A program made the position numbers and the translations under genes. A stretch of 33,379 nucleotides of DNA from Deltaproteobacteria bacterium (GTDB taxonomy: Bacteria > Desulfobacterota > Binatia > HRBIN30): positions 1 to 33,379 of the forward strand of contig JACQEN010000040.1 of the NCBI GenBank assembly GCA_016200585.1, in the 5' to 3' direction. The notes under the pieces are model-generated. The model did no database searches. It had not been told where the DNA came from and saw only the letters and a list, made by a program, of their open reading frames with translations. This document shows, piece by piece, positions 16,479 to 24,733 of this stretch; position 1 is the stretch's first letter, and each line of letters starts with the position of its first letter.

Positions 16479-17704
16479 CTCAGACCCCCCGGCCGCTCGA
16501 TGCCGGCGATCGGCCCCACCCAACACGCACCACGAACGAACACGCTCTGCCCGCCACCGACGATCTCGCGATCGTCGTTCAGCAAGTGAAGCACGCTCTG
16601 GACGCTATCGATCTCGAACAACGATTGCACCGACTCTTGCAGCTCGATGCGTCCCTTGCGCAATGGCCGGTAGGGAAACGCCGCAGCATGAAGATGCGCC
16701 GACCTGCCGCTGGTCGTGCCGAGCGGTCGCAGAAACGGGTCGAGCAACGAGGGCGAGGGGGCAACCACGCCGACGAGCAACGCCAAACCCATACGATGCA
16801 CGCGCTCCGGAGTGAAGGAGAACCATCCCCGTACTGCCGGCATGTCGCAACGCACGGCTGCGCCTTCATCGGGCGAGCGGCGCAAGGCCGCGCCCATCAA
16901 CCCCGCCGACTCAGCAATGATGACGACGGCCGACGGCCCGTCGTAGTCGTCGCCCACACAGCCCGCGACGATGTTGTTCAGCGTTGGCGCCGCGGCGTCA
17001 CCCTCGGCTTCAAATCGGATCAATTTTCGGAAGCTGCCTTCACAGGCGATGGCGTAGAGCACCTGCAAGCTCGGCACGAACGTTCCGCGCGACAGCAGGT
17101 AGTCGCAGCGATTGGTGCCGTCGGTCGGCAGATAGGTCGCCGCACCGGCCACAGCCAGAAACTCGCCGAAACGCCCACGACAGTCGGCGTAGCTCGTCCC
17201 GAACGCGCCGACACCCAGCGCCAGCGTCGACACCCCCGTCGCCAAGGTCCGGCAATCGTCCAATCGGTAGCCGCCCTGCTGAAGCTTGCGCGGGTCCCCG
17301 AGCAAACGACAGCGCAGCGCCGCCCCTGCATCGAGATCGAAAGTCTGAAAACGCATGCCGGCGGCTTCGAAACGCTGCCCCTCGACCGCGACGTCGGACG
17401 CGGCGATCTCGCCGAGCAGGTTTAGAAGCCCGGCCATTTCGAGGATGCTACGGACGGCCGGTGAGGGCTCTACGACAACGAAGGATCCGGACAGCCGTTG
17501 CGCCTGTTTGCGGAAATGCAGCAACACGCGGACACCGGCCGAGCTGATGTACACGACCTCCGACATGTCGAGGCGCAAGTGATGCGTACCGCCGTGGAGA
17601 ATCTCGTCGATCGCCTTGGTCAGATGGTCGGCCCAGTAGGCGTCGAGACGCCCGGCGACTCCAATCTCGCCCACACCGGCTGTCAGCGTCGTGGTGATCT
17701 CCAT
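16475..17704 (-). CDS. STAS-domain fusion protein inside ABC operon
   Basis: A 409-residue protein with two parts. Residues 1-105 are a STAS domain (anti-anti-sigma type): GRLDAYWADHLTKAID, then LRLDMSEVVYISSAGVRVLL, where Ser54/Ser55 sit at the site phosphorylated in SpoIIAA-like proteins. Residues of about 110-409 I do not recognise. This part is soluble, with several spaced cysteines (RCRLLG, DDCRTL, ADCRGR, NRCDYL, AGCVGDD) and alternating beta and helix character. GGAG lies next to the stop of the binding-protein gene three bases upstream, and its own stop overlaps the permease ATG, so the gene is embedded in the operon. By analogy with MlaB, a STAS protein that binds an ABC ATPase, it could regulate the importer; that is inference. 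Confidence 0.8.
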   Translation of the reverse strand: MEITTTLTAGVGEIGVAGRLDAYWADHLTKAIDEILHGGTHHLRLDMSEVVYISSAGVRVLLHFRKQAQRLSGSFVVVEPSPAVRSILEMAGLLNLLGEIAASDVAVEGQRFEAAGMRFQTFDLDAGAALRCRLLGDPRKLQQGGYRLDDCRTLATGVSTLALGVGAFGTSYADCRGRFGEFLAVAGAATYLPTDGTNRCDYLLSRGTFVPSLQVLYAIACEGSFRKLIRFEAEGDAAAPTLNNIVAGCVGDDYDGPSAVVIIAESAGLMGAALRRSPDEGAAVRCDMPAVRGWFSFTPERVHRMGLALLVGVVAPSPSLLDPFLRPLGTTSGRSAHLHAAAFPYRPLRKGRIELQESVQSLFEIDSVQSVLHLLNDDREIVGGGQSVFVRGACWVGPIAGIERPGGLR

Positions 17705-17707
17705 TGA

Positions 17708-18712
17708 CTACTCCAGAACCTGCGCCGCTCGCCGGCGCAGAGCGTCGGGAATCTCGATGCCGGCCAATCTTGCGGCGCCAACGTTGACGATCACCCTGGC
17801 GCCTTGAACCTCGTGGAAGGGTATGGCGGCCGGAGACTCGCCCTGAATGATCCGCGCGGCCAGCACGCCAGCTTCGCGGCCCGATTCGTGGTAGTCGCGC
17901 GCCGCCACAGCCACGGCGCCGTTCTTGGCGTCGCTGCTGAGGAAGCCGAATACCGGAACATGCGCTTGCTGTGACGGCCGCACGATGCTCGCGAAACCCG
18001 CGATGGTGAGATTGCTGCCGACTTGGCAGATCGCATCCGGATGCTGCGCCAGCAGCGCCAGAGTTGCGTCGCCGACATCCGAGCTGGTGTTGACCGGCAA
18101 GATCGAAAACTCGAATCCGTGTCGTGCGCCGACGTCAACGGCAATCTTGGTGTTGAACACCGAATTGACTTCGGAAGGTACGACCAGAGTTCCCAAGCGA
18201 TGCGCCTGCGGCATGAGCTCGCGAATCAATCCCATGACATCGTCGTAGGCCGACATCGTCGGCACACCGGTCACATTGGGCAGGTGATCGTCATAACTAC
18301 TCCCGGCGCCGGCACCAATCGGGTTGGAAGAAAACGAGAACACGATGGGTGTCGTCTTGACACGCTGCACCGCCGCCTGAAGGGTCGGCGTCGACAAGGT
18401 CATGATCAGATCGGCGCCCTCGCTCACCGCCGCGTCGACGAGGCTGCTCAGGGTCGGCATGTCGCCCTGTGCGTTGCGTACCGTAACCGTATAGTCCCGT
18501 CCCTCCGACAGACGGCTTGCCAAGCCCTCGCGCATGCCGCGTTCGGTGTCTTCGCTGTCCACGGCGCTGACCAGCTCGAGGATATGCACCTTCCATATCT
18601 TCCGTGTACCGCTGCGCTGCGGCCCTCGGCCACGATCGGAAAGCAGCAGGACGAGCGATACGGCGGCAATCAACAAGGCCCCTAAACTCAGCCGTCGTAC
18701 TGCTTCCCACAT
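17708..18712 (-). CDS. ABC transporter substrate-binding protein (COG2984 / TrpX-like)
   Basis: A 334-residue periplasmic binding protein of the ABC_sub_bind family. A basic start and a hydrophobic stretch (LSLGALLIAAVSLVLLL) form a signal peptide or signal anchor; there is no lipobox cysteine, so it may stay tethered by an uncleaved helix. The two-lobed fold shows in VDAAVSEGADLIMTLSTPT, TPIVFSFSSNPIGAG, NVTGVPTMSAYDD and AQHPDAICQVGSNL, all typical family segments. First gene of the four-gene operon. ATG 18712 is divergent from the hydrolase gene, so the operon promoter must lie in 18713-18847 or nearby. Confidence 0.92.
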   Translation of the reverse strand: MWEAVRRLSLGALLIAAVSLVLLLSDRGRGPQRSGTRKIWKVHILELVSAVDSEDTERGMREGLASRLSEGRDYTVTVRNAQGDMPTLSSLVDAAVSEGADLIMTLSTPTLQAAVQRVKTTPIVFSFSSNPIGAGAGSSYDDHLPNVTGVPTMSAYDDVMGLIRELMPQAHRLGTLVVPSEVNSVFNTKIAVDVGARHGFEFSILPVNTSSDVGDATLALLAQHPDAICQVGSNLTIAGFASIVRPSQQAHVPVFGFLSSDAKNGAVAVAARDYHESGREAGVLAARIIQGESPAAIPFHEVQGARVIVNVGAARLAGIEIPDALRRRAAQVLE

Positions 18713-18847
18713 CGAACCCGTCCGCTCCGTCGCCAGACGACCCGATACAGCAATCCGTTGCTAGAGAGAAGCGTGATCGGGGATGCGGAGCGGCATTGCG
18801 GCAGCGGTGGCACGGAGTACGATGGCGCCCTTCCGGGGGAACCAGCC

Positions 18848-19702
18848 ATGGACGAGCTTGATTTCGTTAGCGAAGGGAACTCGCGATGCGACACGGCGTC
18901 AGTGCACTGGCGCAAGATCGGCAGCGGTCCGGCGATCGTTTTCCTGCACGGCTTTCCGCTTTCGGGACGAACCTGGGACGAGGTGATCCGGCCCCTCAGC
19001 CCACACTTCACCTGCTACACCCTCGACCTCATCGGGTTGGGAGAATCGTTCGGCTCGGTGGACGTCGACTACTCTTCGCAAGGACAAGCACGCGCCTTCC
19101 AGGCAACGCTGTCGCAGCTCGGGGTTACGCCCTACACGCTCGTCGGCAACGATACCGGCGGTTGGATCGCGCGCGAGTTGGCGCTGATCGATCGGCAGCG
19201 AGTCGCGCGACTGGTGCTGACCAACACCGAGATTCCGCTGCATCGGCCGCCGTGGATACCGATGTACCAAGTCATGGCACAGGTTCCCGGGGCGGCGATC
19301 GTTTTCCAGCGACTCTTGAGGTCGCGCTGGTACCTGCGAACGACCTTGGGTTTCGGCGGCTGCTTTTACGACCTGGCGCACATCGACGGCGAGTTTCACG
19401 AACGGTTCGTCGCGCCGTTGCTGGCTTCGCGGCAACGCATCGAAGGGCTCCTGCGATTTCTGCGCAACATGAAGTTCGCCCGGCTCGACGAGTTCAAAGA
19501 CCTGCACCGCCAACTCGACATGCCGACGTTGTTCCTCTGGGGAGCCGACGACGCGATCTTTCCCGAGGTCCACGCCAGAGCCATGGTCGAGCAGTTCCCG
19601 CAAGTGGCCGGGTTTCACTCGATCGCCAAAGCCAAGCTGTTCTTCTACGAAGAGCAGCCACTGCAGGTCGCGCAACAAATCGAAGAGTTCGCGCGTTCCT
19701 AG
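18848..19702 (+). CDS. Alpha/beta hydrolase, haloalkane-dehalogenase-like, catalytic His apparently missing
   Basis: A 284-residue alpha/beta-fold hydrolase. The oxyanion region HGFP (34-37) and the nucleophile elbow VGNDTGGW with Asp102 place it nearest to haloalkane dehalogenases and epoxide hydrolases. The acid region reads LFLWGADDAIFPEVHA. In relatives the catalytic histidine sits in a GHFxxEExP motif near the end; here the segment reads KAKLFFYEEQP, with Leu264 where His is expected. The enzyme may be inactive, use another residue, or act as a binding protein. ATG 18848 has GGGGGA eight bases upstream; the frame is open back to 18758. Its stop overlaps that of the convergent gene (CTAG at 19699-19702). 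Confidence 0.85.
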   Translation: MDELDFVSEGNSRCDTASVHWRKIGSGPAIVFLHGFPLSGRTWDEVIRPLSPHFTCYTLDLIGLGESFGSVDVDYSSQGQARAFQATLSQLGVTPYTLVGNDTGGWIARELALIDRQRVARLVLTNTEIPLHRPPWIPMYQVMAQVPGAAIVFQRLLRSRWYLRTTLGFGGCFYDLAHIDGEFHERFVAPLLASRQRIEGLLRFLRNMKFARLDEFKDLHRQLDMPTLFLWGADDAIFPEVHARAMVEQFPQVAGFHSIAKAKLFFYEEQPLQVAQQIEEFARS

Positions 19703-20838
19703 ATCAGGGGTACGGTGCGGGCGGCTTTGAGCGCTCTAAATCTGTAGACAGCCAGAGCGCAGAGCAACACCGCCAGTACGGCCAGGTTCCAGCGGTTCAG
19801 CAGCGGCGCCAGCGTCCGAGAGGTCGCAAGCTGACGAATGGTCACGACCGGTTCGTCGTTGGTGGTCGTGCCCACGAATACGATGAAATGGGCTGCGCTA
19901 CCGGGAAGCAGCATGCCGGAGAATAGGATGTGGTCTTCCTGCACGTCTGCATTCGGAAACGCACCGGTTGTTTCGCGGTTGTCCAATGTGGTCACGAAGT
20001 ACAAGCCGTCACCGGGAGTCGACAGGACGAAATTCGCTCCGACGCCGGTCCCGAGCACCATCTCAAAGCTCTGCCAGGGAACGCCGGTGTTGTTCAGGAC
20101 GGTCTTATCGACGGCAAACTGACCGCGCGTCGAATCCGTGATGAGTGAAATGGCAATATCGAACGGGCCCGTATCCCCCTTGGCCGTTTCATTGATGACT
20201 TCGGTGGCGCGATTTTCGATGGCATCGGGATCGTTGAAGGGAATCGTCTGCAAGCCCTTTGGGTTGATCATCCAGTTGCCCGCCGTCGCACTGATCCCAT
20301 CGATTGTCAGCGAGGTGAACTCGGCAACCGTGAACGGCCCGCGCGGATCGAAAGCCGCAGCCGCGGCCGGGCCGGGAAAGAAGCTGTCGGTGAACCAAGC
20401 AAGCTGTGTCGCATCGCCTGCAACCGCAGCTTTTAAATTGGCGATCGTCGTGCTGTGTCGAGTTCCCGGGAAGTCAGAGCTGAACGGAATTCCCACGTGG
20501 GCCACCGCAAAGGCGTTATCGACGAACATGATGATCTGCGTCTTGTCGCTGCCGTCGGTGTCTTTGCCCTCGGTCAATCCGATGATCAGGGATTTCGCGG
20601 GCGTAAACGGAGCATCGTGGCTGATGATCGAAGAACCTGTACCGGGCAATTGGCTCGGGTAGATGGTTGCGTTCACCTGGCTACCATCGGTTTCCAGAAT
20701 CAGGATGTCGTAGACGGGATTGCCCTTCGAAGTCTTGAGATTCGCGGTGTAACTGACCATCTCGCCATAGGCGAGCGAGGCCACAACCAGTGCCGCGGCA
20801 ATCGGGACGATTAAAATGCCAATGAACGCCTTCCGCAC
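19699..20838 (-). CDS. Secreted protein with C-terminal membrane/sorting-like tail
   Basis: A 379-residue exported protein I do not recognise. The signal peptide (AFIGILIVPIAAALVVASLAYG) is followed by an almost cysteine-free, beta-rich body with PEP-CTERM-protein character (TIDGISATAGNWMINPKG, DHILFSGMLLPGSAAHFIVF). The end, PLLNRWNLAVLAVLLCALAV followed by YRFRALK, has the same layout as IPTL-CTERM-type sorting tails: a short W-containing motif, a hydrophobic helix and basic residues. No exosortase or rhombosortase is visible in the window. Start GTG 20838 has GGGGAG eight bases upstream. It is convergent with the hydrolase gene and divergent from the large adhesin-like gene. Confidence 0.78.
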   Translation of the reverse strand: MRKAFIGILIVPIAAALVVASLAYGEMVSYTANLKTSKGNPVYDILILETDGSQVNATIYPSQLPGTGSSIISHDAPFTPAKSLIIGLTEGKDTDGSDKTQIIMFVDNAFAVAHVGIPFSSDFPGTRHSTTIANLKAAVAGDATQLAWFTDSFFPGPAAAAAFDPRGPFTVAEFTSLTIDGISATAGNWMINPKGLQTIPFNDPDAIENRATEVINETAKGDTGPFDIAISLITDSTRGQFAVDKTVLNNTGVPWQSFEMVLGTGVGANFVLSTPGDGLYFVTTLDNRETTGAFPNADVQEDHILFSGMLLPGSAAHFIVFVGTTTNDEPVVTIRQLATSRTLAPLLNRWNLAVLAVLLCALAVYRFRALKAARTVPLI

Positions 20839-21042
20839 AACCTTACTCCCCTCGTTTCACGCCGGCCATTATCAGAGACTCGCCAGGATCTCCACTAGTG
20901 TTGCCAAGGGCCCAGGGTGTCGGCGACCGGCAGTCGCCTTGACCGTTCATCAAGGCCATACTACGGCCTGCGTTTCCATGCTCTCGACCGATCCACACAA
21001 AGGTGTGCCGCCGCCCTGTGTCACACCCGGGAGGGCGCCCAC

Positions 21043-23367
21043 GTGAGCACGAGCAAAGGCAATTTGTCGCTGCATTCGAGAATTGCTGCCATCCTGATTG
21101 GCGCTGCGGTGGTCAGCCCGGTATCAACACCACGGGCGTTTGCCGGCGAAGCAACCGAGGCGGTGCACGCTGAAGAGCACAGCCCTAGTTCGATCGCGAC
21201 CATACGTACCACGAGCGCGACGCTCCGCGGGCGCATCTTCGAAGATATGAACGGCAACGGCGAAGACGACCACGAGCCGGGAATGCAAAAGTGGATCGTT
21301 TTCATTGACGCCAACCGTGACGGCGTGCTGAACAACGATATCGACGGCAACAACATTTGCAACCGCAACTCGGCCGAGGCCTGCAGCATCACGGATGCGG
21401 AGGGCCGGTTCCGTGTCGACGCCGCGCCGGGCATTCAACCGCTGCGCGTCGTCGTGCCCCGAGACTGGGAGCTCACCATTGCCAACCCGCAAAACATCAT
21501 GATTGCCGCGCCGGGTTTGACGTTCGAGCTGGCCTTCGGCGCCCTGCGCGTCGGCACCGTCGCGGGGACGATATTCACCGATCGCGACGGCAACGGCCGA
21601 CGCGGGGCCGGGGAAAAAGCGTTGGCGGGTTGGACGGTGTTTGACGACGCCAACCGCAACGGCAAGCTCGATGCAAGCGAGAGCTTCGCCGTCACTGCTG
21701 CGGATGGCACCTACACCTTGCCAAACGGAGCGGGCACACGCGTCATCACCGAGATTCCGCGTTGCGGTTTCAGACAGACGCTCCCTGCGAACGGCGCGCC
21801 GCGGGAGATTGCCAACGCCGGCAGCGCCGCTCACATCACCGGCGTCGACTTTGGCAATCAGGCCCCTAGCGTCTTTGCCGGCGACCGCAACCGCGACCGG
21901 GTTCTGTCCGCGGGCGACTTGATTTCCATCCTACGCTCACCCAACCCAGGCGCACCGAACCGCCGTGGCGACGCAGGCAGCGGCGCCCAGCCCAGCGCAG
22001 GCGATCTCGGCACCGCCATCGGCGACTTCTTCGACTGTTCCGGCCTCTTCGACGCCTCACAGTCTGCACTGAGCACCGAGACACCGACACACACGCCGTC
22101 GCTCACGCCGACGATTACAAAGACACCAACCCCGCGCGGAAACTGCTGTGAGCCGGGGGTAACCGCTACGCCGCATGGCAGCTCCGTCCGGGCCTGCAGC
22201 GATTCAGCTTGCCGCAACTGTGTGTGCGCCCTCGACGAAGCTTGCTGTTCGGAAAGCTGGGACCGGTCTTGCAGCAGCAAAGCGCACACCTGGTGCGCCC
22301 CCGACTGCGCCGCCGCCGGATGCCGCACTTTCACCCCAACGCCCACCACCACTCCGACGCGAACCGGTACTCCGACTCCAACACCGCCGTGCGCGTCGAT
22401 CGTGGTCGACACCACCGACGATACGAAGGATGAAAATCCCGGTGATCGAGTCTGCGCCGACACCACGGGACATTGCTCGCTGCGCGGGGCGATTCAACAG
22501 GTCGAAGCTACATCCTGCGCCGACACGACGATCCGTTTCGCAATTCCGGCCGTCGGCGATCAAACCATCCACCTCAGCTCACCGTTGCCGACGGTTTCGG
22601 TCCCGGGCACGAAGATCGATGGAACCACTCAATCGGACTCGGCTTGCGGCGACATCCTCAACGGCGGCAGTCATCGTCTTCGGGTCATCGTCGAATCGGC
22701 GCAGCCAACCGGAATCGAGATGACCGGCGGCCGCAGTATGATTGCCGGTATCCATTTCATAGGCATTGCGATCGCCCTGCATGGGAACGGCAACAAGGTG
22801 CGGTGCAACGTCGTCGAAGGTGTTCCGGTCGGCCTGACGATCAAGACGTCCTCCACCAACAACGTGATCGGAGGTCCGCAGCCGGGAGACGGCAACGTCG
22901 TGACGTCGTGTTCGATCGATGGATGCGGCTTCGGCGGTAACGGAGATCTCATCGAAGGGAACGTCGCGTTCGGCAATGCGGAAGACGGGATTTATCTGGG
23001 CGGGGCGATGCGTGCCACGGTGCGCAACAACATTTCGCACGACAACGGACACTTCGGAATCAATCTCCTGGGCGGCGCCAAGAACACCATCGGGCCCGGC
23101 AATTGGGTGTATGCAAACCGGTTCGACGGTGTCCGCATCGAGAAGGGCTCCCCGAACAATGTCGTCACCAGGAATCGAATCGGCACCGACTCCAGCGGTG
23201 CCAACCAGCCTGGATTCTGCAATCGCGGCGCCCAGGTCGGAGACCGAGCCGGGTCCAAGCTCGACCACAATCTCGTGAATCCTTGTTTGCCCTGTTGTGC
23301 CGCGGATCGCAGCCGCGACTGCATGGAATGTCCGCCGACCGCAAAAGGCACACCGACTCCGCAGTAA
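21043..23367 (+). CDS. Mosaic surface protein: SdrD-like, dockerin-like, Cys-rich, CSLREA and beta-helix domains
   Basis: A 774-residue exported protein made of many parts. The signal peptide ends at AFA (about 34). Two SdrD B-like domains follow (RGRIFEDMNGNGEDDHEPG and AGTIFTDRDGNGRRGAGE), each with acidic Ca-binding-type loops such as DANRNGKLD. A single dockerin-like half-motif GDRNRDRVLSAGDLISILR comes near 280. A Thr/Pro linker leads to a Cys-rich unit (NCVCALDEACCSESWDRSC), then a second linker, then a CSLREA-type domain (GHCSLRGAIQQVEA, about 451-486). A right-handed parallel beta-helix of NosD/pectate-lyase-like rungs (NNVIGGPQPGDGNVV) fills most of the rest, and a Cys-rich tail ends the protein. 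GTG 21043 has GGGAGGG upstream. Likely an adhesin or matrix protein. Confidence 0.83.
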   Translation: MSTSKGNLSLHSRIAAILIGAAVVSPVSTPRAFAGEATEAVHAEEHSPSSIATIRTTSATLRGRIFEDMNGNGEDDHEPGMQKWIVFIDANRDGVLNNDIDGNNICNRNSAEACSITDAEGRFRVDAAPGIQPLRVVVPRDWELTIANPQNIMIAAPGLTFELAFGALRVGTVAGTIFTDRDGNGRRGAGEKALAGWTVFDDANRNGKLDASESFAVTAADGTYTLPNGAGTRVITEIPRCGFRQTLPANGAPREIANAGSAAHITGVDFGNQAPSVFAGDRNRDRVLSAGDLISILRSPNPGAPNRRGDAGSGAQPSAGDLGTAIGDFFDCSGLFDASQSALSTETPTHTPSLTPTITKTPTPRGNCCEPGVTATPHGSSVRACSDSACRNCVCALDEACCSESWDRSCSSKAHTWCAPDCAAAGCRTFTPTPTTTPTRTGTPTPTPPCASIVVDTTDDTKDENPGDRVCADTTGHCSLRGAIQQVEATSCADTTIRFAIPAVGDQTIHLSSPLPTVSVPGTKIDGTTQSDSACGDILNGGSHRLRVIVESAQPTGIEMTGGRSMIAGIHFIGIAIALHGNGNKVRCNVVEGVPVGLTIKTSSTNNVIGGPQPGDGNVVTSCSIDGCGFGGNGDLIEGNVAFGNAEDGIYLGGAMRATVRNNISHDNGHFGINLLGGAKNTIGPGNWVYANRFDGVRIEKGSPNNVVTRNRIGTDSSGANQPGFCNRGAQVGDRAGSKLDHNLVNPCLPCCAADRSRDCMECPPTAKGTPTPQ

Positions 23368-23423
23368 CTTCGTTCCAGGTAACGGCACGAACGGGACAGG
23401 CTCGATCTTCCCCTGGCCGCCGC

Positions 23424-24581
23424 ATGGAGGCTACCTCGGTACTCACGCAGGCTTCGCTCATTGTGCTAGAAGCCACCCGCCATGAAGGGTACGCGGCTCT
23501 GGTGCTGACGCATCTAACGTTATTCATAACCGCCGGGGTCCTGAGCCTGCTGATTACGCCGGTGGTTCGTTCCCTCGCGTCGCGATGGAACATCGTCGAC
23601 CTTCCGGATGCACGCCGCCTGCACACGGGTCGGGTGCCACGCCTCGGCGGCCTCGCCGTCTTATTTGCCGTCTTCGGCGCTTTAGTTTCGAGTCGGTTCT
23701 TCGGATTCCCGGAAACAAGCGATCTGCTTGCCCGAGACGGACACCTCGCCTGGCTGCTCGCCGGCACGCTGGCAGTCGTCGGTGTCGGCATACTCGATGA
23801 TGTTTGGCAAATTGGCCCCTCGCTCAAGCTCATGGGCCAGGTTCTGGCAGCCACGCTCGTCCTCACCGGAGGCGGTTACCAGATTCGCAGCATCACCAAT
23901 CCCGTGAGCGGCGATCTCATCAATCTGGGCGTCTTCGGTAGCGCCACGACCGTATTCTGGATCGTCGGCGTGACCAATGCCTTCAATCTGATCGACGGTC
24001 TCGACGGATTGGCCAGCGGCGTCGGATTGATTGCCGCTGTGACCATCTCCCTCCTGGCAATTGCGCAGGGACGCCCTGACGCGGCGCTCATCGCCACACC
24101 GCTTGCCGGAGCGCTGGGCGGGTTCCTCTTCTACAACTCACACCCGGCAACGATCTTTCTCGGCGATACCGGGGCATTTCTGATCGGCTACGTGCTGGCG
24201 GCCGTATCGATTCAAGGGCTGCAAAAGGGCCCAACCGTCGCCGTCCTTGCCGTCCCCCTGATCGCCCTCGGCCTGCCAATCCTGGAGACGCTGATCACCA
24301 TCCAGCGTCGCTTGACGCGTTCCGGGGCCACCAGCGTCTGGCGCTCCGACGCCGACCACATTCACCATCGACTGGTTTTCGCCGGCATGAGCCAGCGCCG
24401 CGCCGTACTTCTGTTGTACGCCGTCTCCGCCGGCTTAGCCGGGTTGGCGTGCTTGGCGGTTTTTGTCGGAGGGCCGGGTAGTGCTGTCGCGGTGGTGGTC
24501 GTAGCCTTCGCTGTGTACGCATGGCTGCGACGCTTGGGTTATCTGTCCGCGGATCGAGCCCATTCGGGCAACCTCGGCTGA
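23424..24581 (+). CDS. WecA/MraY-family undecaprenyl-phosphate sugar-1-phosphate transferase
   Basis: A 385-residue polytopic membrane protein with about 10-11 helices. It should transfer a HexNAc-1-phosphate from a UDP-sugar to undecaprenyl phosphate, the first step of O-antigen, exopolysaccharide or teichoic-type glycan synthesis. The family motifs are all present: RVPRLGG (70-76), GILDDVW (122-128), NAFNLIDGLDGLASG (185-199), FLGDTGAFLIG (245-255) and the C-terminal HIHHRL (312-317). These fit WecA-like enzymes better than MraY because of the HIHHRL motif. The start is uncertain: ATG 23424 and GTG 23463 are both possible and neither has a good ribosome site. It lies between two beta-helix protein genes and may supply glycan carriers for the polysaccharide enzymes at both ends of the window. 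Confidence 0.9.
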   Translation: MEATSVLTQASLIVLEATRHEGYAALVLTHLTLFITAGVLSLLITPVVRSLASRWNIVDLPDARRLHTGRVPRLGGLAVLFAVFGALVSSRFFGFPETSDLLARDGHLAWLLAGTLAVVGVGILDDVWQIGPSLKLMGQVLAATLVLTGGGYQIRSITNPVSGDLINLGVFGSATTVFWIVGVTNAFNLIDGLDGLASGVGLIAAVTISLLAIAQGRPDAALIATPLAGALGGFLFYNSHPATIFLGDTGAFLIGYVLAAVSIQGLQKGPTVAVLAVPLIALGLPILETLITIQRRLTRSGATSVWRSDADHIHHRLVFAGMSQRRAVLLLYAVSAGLAGLACLAVFVGGPGSAVAVVVVAFAVYAWLRRLGYLSADRAHSGNLG

Positions 24582-24733
24582 ACCGATTGACGCGGCGGTC
24601 ATGGATCAGACGCGCCAGAGATTCAGCTTGACTCTTTCGGCGTGAACCCCGTAGAGGATATTAGCTTTGCGGGAAGGATCGGGGCGTCAACATCCGACCG
24701 CAACGCCAATTCGACACTTTAGGGGGCAGAATC

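Noticed and set aside
16586-17425. Long plus-strand open frame within the STAS gene
   Set aside because: Shadow frame typical of GC-rich DNA; the minus strand has a recognisable STAS domain and coupled neighbours.
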